NCBI GenBank assembly: GCA_024709185.1 | Contig: JANJXE010000337.1 | Location: forward strand, 1 to 10,265 | DNA length: 10,265 bases | Reading direction: 5' to 3' | Source of the DNA: Paludibacter sp. | GTDB taxonomy: Bacteria > Bacteroidota > Bacteroidia > Bacteroidales > Paludibacteraceae | Shown: piece by piece, positions 7,901 through 10,265 of the stretch | Layout of the letters: every line of letters starts with the position of its first letter | Numbering within the stretch: position 1 is the stretch's first letter | Position numbers and translations under genes: made by a program | Notes under the pieces: model-generated | Told to the model about the DNA's origin: nothing | What the model saw: the letters and a program-made list of their open reading frames with translations, nothing else | Databases searched by the model: none

Positions 7901-8762
7901 AATACCGCATGCGCGAAGGGTCGTCAAGGTCTTTACCGGTACTGAGGCAGATGAGTCGCTCATGCGCTTCTCCATGATCTTCATCGATAAAATGGACATC
8001 ATTGGTAACCAGAAGCCTGGTATTGGTTTTACGCGCCAGGACAATTAAATCTTCGTTTTGCCGCTTTTGCTTTTCGTACACTTCGTAATCTGCATTGGGC
8101 TTATCTGTTTTGTGGAGCTGAAGTTCGATGTAATAATCATCTCCAAAGACCTTTTTGTACCACAAAATCGATTTTTCAGCTTCCTCCAGATTTCCGGCTT
8201 CTACTTTTTTATGAATTTCACCGCCCAGACATGCCGAAGAAGCAATGATTCCTTCACTGTATTTTTCAAGAATCTCATGGTCGATGCGCGGACGGTAATA
8301 GAAACCTTCCATCCAACCTAAGGAAACCAGTTTGCAAAGGTTTTGGTAGCCTTTTTTATTTTTTGCAAGCAACACCAGGTGATATCCACTCCGGTCGGCC
8401 GGATTATCTTTATCTTTTAGTAGTCGGCTACGGCGGGCAACATAAGCTTCGCATCCCAGAATTGGTTTAAAAAGTTTAGCCTCTACTGCTGCCAGTTGCA
8501 GGTTAAGCTGAGCACGTTGATCATCGTCCAGGCCCTCTTGCTTCAGTTGTTTTTTTATTGCTTTGATTTCAGAGAAATGAGGGGCATTTTTCTTTTTAGC
8601 ATAATTGTAAAACTCTTTGACTCCAAACATATTTCCATGATCGGTGAGCGCAAGAGCATGCATATTATTGGCCAGCGCTTTTTCGATAAGGCCGGGTATG
8701 GTCGACATTCCATCGAGGATGGAATAATAAGAGTGAACATGGAGATGAGCAAAGGATTTCAT
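4965..8762 (-). CDS. dnaE: DNA polymerase III alpha subunit
   Basis: The catalytic subunit of the replicative polymerase, cytoplasmic, acting with the clamp, clamp loader and helicase. The 1265-residue product is complete. An N-terminal PHP domain (about 1-275) keeps all nine expected metal ligands: H8, H10, D17, H42, E105, H128, C178, D255, H257. The palm contains GPGRGSAAGS and the catalytic aspartates D482 and D484 in PDIDIDF, with the third, D650, in KMDFLG. FNKSHA and the helix-hairpin-helix region (NKKAVESLVLAGAF) follow. The internal clamp-binding peptide is QNSLF (1013-1017), and an OB-fold lies near 1085-1170 (FGPNYIEF). About 38 extra, mostly charged residues sit in the PHP domain between H42 and E105 relative to my recollection of E. 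coli DnaE. ATG 8762 is 9 nt after the aroK stop, so the two are probably one operon. There is no frameshift. Confidence 0.98.
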   Translation of the reverse strand: MKSFAHLHVHSYYSILDGMSTIPGLIEKALANNMHALALTDHGNMFGVKEFYNYAKKKNAPHFSEIKAIKKQLKQEGLDDDQRAQLNLQLAAVEAKLFKPILGCEAYVARRSRLLKDKDNPADRSGYHLVLLAKNKKGYQNLCKLVSLGWMEGFYYRPRIDHEILEKYSEGIIASSACLGGEIHKKVEAGNLEEAEKSILWYKKVFGDDYYIELQLHKTDKPNADYEVYEKQKRQNEDLIVLARKTNTRLLVTNDVHFIDEDHGEAHERLICLSTGKDLDDPSRMRYSKQEYLKTPDQMWEIFADIPEALENTLEVANKVEFYDIDSAPMMPVFPIPEEFGTEAVYKERFTEAMLREEFGEGFDRLGSYEKVLRVKLEADYLRELTMQGARFRYGEVLDSETAERIDFELNVMKTMGFPGYFLIVQDFIAAARGMGVSVGPGRGSAAGSVVAYCLRITDIDPLKYDLLFERFLNPDRISMPDIDIDFDDDGRGQVLRWVTEKYGREKVAHIITYGTMATKSSIKDVARVQKLPLAEADRLTKLIPDKFPEDASGKAPKVNIANCLRYVPELQAARNSYDINLANTLRYAEMLEGTVRQTGVHACGVIIGADDLTNHVPLSTAVDKETNEEMLVTQYEGSLIEEIGLIKMDFLGLKTLSIIKEALSNIKKSKGVEIDIDAIPIDDAKTYELFSKGLTVGTFQFESNGMQKYLKELQPTQFEDLIAMNALYRPGPMQYIPQFVNRKHGREAIDYPFPIMEKRLKETYGITVYQEQVMLLSRDLAGFTRGQSDELRKAMGKKLIDKMAALKVKFMDGCKKNGYGPVDKIEKIWADWAEFAKYAFNKSHATCYSWIAYQTAYLKAHFPAEFMAANLTRNKDDIGEVSKFMDECKNLGMNVLGPDVNESDLNFTVNADGNIRFGLGGIKGVGEGAVLAIIEERKNNGKFKNLFDFVERVNLNACNKKAVESLVLAGAFDNFKDIKREQFFVENSKGEPVIDSIIRYGNKFQMDSALNQNSLFGGLDTVEIAKPEVPFARDWSPLEKLNKEREYIGMYLSAHPLDDYEFEINYLCNTRTTDLKDLPPLYGKGLRICGMVTAIRHGTSKAGNPYGILTLEDYEGAFEFALFGPNYIEFSKFMLKDLYLLINATVQEKNQDRKYFKPAEEGATKEYELKIQKIDILNDVRDKLVNQLTLNMPLDHLDEEFVNDFTDMVLTNKGTVNIFFNVVDNLTQNKIRLFARQYRVQLDKRFYRMLRKYKEDGKIDFQIN

Positions 8763-8771
8763 AAACTCGTT

Positions 8772-9296
8772 TTATACAAAGGGAATGGGAGAAAAGTTGT
8801 TGATTTGTTGAATAATTTCATGGTCGTCACCTTCAATTATCAGCTGAGCTTGTTCGTAATAAAACCGTCTTTTTTCGAGCATCATCTCAATATACTCCAG
8901 CATTTCTTCAGGTGTTTTACCCTTTATAAGCGGTCTTACTCCTGCTTTTCCTTTCACTAACCGGGCGACCAGCTGTTCAGGTTGAAGTTTGAGGTAGATA
9001 GTTTGCCCATGCTGATTCATATACTCCATGCTGTCGAAGAAACAGGGTGCACCTCCGCCGGTGGCAACGACGGTATTTTCGAACTCCCCGACTTCATGAA
9101 GACAAATTTTCTCCTTTTCCCGAAAGGCATCCTCGCCTTCGTCCTGAAAAAGCTGCGCTATGGTTTTATGAAATTTTCCTTCGATGTAGTGATCCAGGTC
9201 GATGAAACTCAAATTCAACCGTTGGGATAACAATCGCCCCATGGCCGACTTTCCTGAACCCATGTATCCTACCAGAAAAATTCTGTTTTTGTGCAT
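8772..9296 (-). CDS. aroK: Shikimate kinase
   Basis: A cytoplasmic enzyme that transfers phosphate from ATP to the 3-hydroxyl of shikimate, the fifth step of the shikimate pathway to chorismate. The 174-residue product has the Walker A motif GYMGSGKS (10-17). Substrate and metal-binding features are D33/D35 in IDLDHYIE, R59 in FREKE, and the GGG shikimate-binding loop (80-82, ATGGGAPC). The lid contains R121 in GVRPL, and the adenine-side segment is EKRRFYYEQA. Length is normal for the monofunctional enzyme. The start ATG at 9296 is followed at once by the conserved P-loop strand, so no earlier start is needed. It is the first gene of a probable aroK-dnaE operon, and a promoter-like site lies 52 bp upstream. 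Confidence 0.96.
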   Translation of the reverse strand: MHKNRIFLVGYMGSGKSAMGRLLSQRLNLSFIDLDHYIEGKFHKTIAQLFQDEGEDAFREKEKICLHEVGEFENTVVATGGGAPCFFDSMEYMNQHGQTIYLKLQPEQLVARLVKGKAGVRPLIKGKTPEEMLEYIEMMLEKRRFYYEQAQLIIEGDDHEIIQQINNFSPIPFV

Positions 9297-9347
9297 TATC
9301 TTTTAATTACTGGTTTTTTCTAAGCATGAAGAACTAACTTTGAGGGG

Positions 9348-9355
9348 CAAAAATA
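9348..9355 (-). promoter_or_regulatory. Putative aroK promoter, -7 element TATTTTTG on the - strand
   Basis: Read on the - strand this is TATTTTTG, matching TAnnTTTG, 51 bp upstream of the aroK ATG. I see no convincing -33 partner. It is the only such match on this strand in the aroK-asparaginase gap. Confidence 0.4.
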
Positions 9356-9378
9356 ACGATTATAAGTATAAAATGGAT

Positions 9379-9386
9379 TATCTTTG
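9379..9386 (+). promoter_or_regulatory. Putative asparaginase-gene promoter, -7 element TATCTTTG
   Basis: TATCTTTG matches TAnnTTTG and lies 27 bp before the GTG start at 9414, predicting a leader of about 20 nt. A second match on the same strand, TAACTTTG, is at 9335-9342. No clear -33 partner is visible for either. Confidence 0.5.
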
Positions 9387-9413
9387 CGTGTTAAAAAACA
9401 AAATAATAACCAG

Positions 9414-10265
9414 GTGGAAAAACAAAGTGCAGTACTGCTGATATTTACCGGAGGAACTATTTCGATGTCGGAAGATCCTGCTACCGGAGCGCTTCGTCCA
9501 ATCGATTTTCAGCGTATACAAGAGTTGCTGCCGGAGTTGAAGCAAATTGGCATTCGCTTAAAAAGCGTACCCTTTGTGCCTTTCATCGACTCATCGGATG
9601 TGCATCCAGTGACCTGGGAGAAAATGGCGCTTTGTATTTTTGAAAATTACGATGAGTACGACGGTTTTGTTATTTTACATGGTACCGATACGATGGCTTA
9701 TTCGGCATCCGCTTTAAGTTTTATGCTTGAAAATCTGGCAAAGCCTGTTATTTTTACCGGTGCTCAGCTTCCCATTGGGTCGATGCGTTCCGATGGAAAA
9801 GAGAATCTGCTAAGCTCCATCGAGATTGCAGCAGCAAAAGAAAATGGTCATCCGGTGGTTCCCGAAGTGTGTATCTTTTTTGAGGATACTTTATTTCGTG
9901 GAAATCGTACAACTAAGAAAAATGCCGAACACTTCAATGCGTTCAATTCCTACAATTATCCGCCTTTGGCCAAAGCCGGGGTACATATCAAATATTACAG
10001 GTCCTACATTCATTATCCGGAACCGGGAAGCAAGTTGAAATTACGGCTCAACACCAATCCGAATATTGCAGTCTTAAAGTTATTTCCGGGTATTTCGGAA
10101 CAGGTTGTTCGATCCATTCTTGAAACCATCGGAATTCGTGCAGTGGTACTAGAAACATACGGTGCCGGTAATGCTCCGCGTCAACAGTGGTTGTATGATG
10201 CATTGAAAGAAGCTGTTGAAAGGGATGTAATTGTAGTCAACAAAACCCAATGCAGTACCGGTAGC
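9414..10265 (+). CDS. ansA: Type I (cytoplasmic) L-asparaginase, 3' truncated by window edge
   Basis: Hydrolyses L-asparagine to aspartate and ammonia. All 284 codons present are open, and the frame runs off the right edge; family length is about 340-350 residues, so roughly 60 are missing. Both family signatures are present: the N-terminal nucleophile motif FTGGTIS (T12) and HGTDTMAY (H89-T93, carrying the second catalytic Thr and Asp). Further family segments are GAQLPIGSMRSDG, FRGNRTTK, ETYGAGNAP and NKTQCSTGS. There is no signal peptide, which favours the cytoplasmic AnsA type over the periplasmic AnsB type. No ATG is available upstream: the frame is closed by TAA at 9369 and offers only TTG 9384, inside the -7 box, and GTG 9414. 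GTG fits the expected N-terminus a few residues before the first beta strand. The gene is divergent from aroK across a 117-bp gap. Confidence 0.93.
   Translation, partial: MEKQSAVLLIFTGGTISMSEDPATGALRPIDFQRIQELLPELKQIGIRLKSVPFVPFIDSSDVHPVTWEKMALCIFENYDEYDGFVILHGTDTMAYSASALSFMLENLAKPVIFTGAQLPIGSMRSDGKENLLSSIEIAAAKENGHPVVPEVCIFFEDTLFRGNRTTKKNAEHFNAFNSYNYPPLAKAGVHIKYYRSYIHYPEPGSKLKLRLNTNPNIAVLKLFPGISEQVVRSILETIGIRAVVLETYGAGNAPRQQWLYDALKEAVERDVIVVNKTQCSTGS

Noticed and set aside
5037..8321. Several open frames of 80-180 codons on the + strand across dnaE
   Set aside because: They are antisense shadows of a long conserved gene. Their translations show no recognisable motif or sensible start context.
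1..10265. Mobile elements, CRISPR arrays, tRNA/rRNA genes, defence or secondary-metabolite systems
   Set aside because: I found no transposase, terminal repeats, spaced direct repeats, tRNA cloverleaf or defence domain. Apart from the exported protein, every gene belongs to a well-known housekeeping family.

Overview
This window looks like a chromosomal housekeeping segment of a Bacteroidota bacterium, probably in or near Bacteroidales/Marinilabiliales. Three things suggest this. The promoter-like sites match the Bacteroidota -7 element TAnnTTTG (TACATTTG before dnaN and trxA, TATCTTTG before the asparaginase gene). The start codons lack clear Shine-Dalgarno sequences and tend to sit behind A/T-rich leaders. 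The protein sequences (1265-residue DnaE, ArgC with an EHQH motif, a DnaQ-like exonuclease directly after dnaN) have a Bacteroidota flavour. This assignment comes from reading the sequence, not from a database search.

Layout, left to right. The + strand carries the 3' part of argC (arginine synthesis; its start lies outside the window). After a 172-bp promoter-containing gap comes dnaN (sliding clamp), then a strong intrinsic-terminator-like hairpin. Next are a DEDDh 3'-5' exonuclease with a small C-terminal DUF3820-like domain, an exported Spy/LTxxQ-like protein with a long Arg/Ser-rich tail built partly from 24-bp tandem repeats, and the tRNA adenine methyltransferase gene trmN6, 4 nt after the exported-protein gene. 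trmN6 converges on trxA of the opposite strand; both stop codons share the palindrome TTATAA. The - strand then holds trxA (thioredoxin), dnaE (replicative polymerase alpha subunit) and aroK (shikimate kinase). aroK and dnaE are 9 nt apart and transcribed in the order aroK, dnaE; trxA follows after 126 bp with its own putative promoter. Last, divergent from aroK, the 5' part of a type I asparaginase gene (ansA-like) starts at a GTG and runs off the right edge.

Functionally the window is ordinary core metabolism and information processing: three replication-related proteins (clamp, polymerase alpha, a DnaQ-family exonuclease), amino-acid metabolism (ArgC, AroK, asparaginase), redox homeostasis (TrxA) and tRNA modification. 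DnaE keeps all nine PHP metal ligands and an internal clamp-binding motif QNSLF, so it is predicted to bind the DnaN encoded nearby and may carry its own proofreading site.

I see no mobile element, CRISPR array, tRNA, rRNA or defence system. No stretch over 300 bp lacks a gene. The least familiar item is the exported, lysine-free, Arg/Ser-repeat tail protein at 3029-3811.
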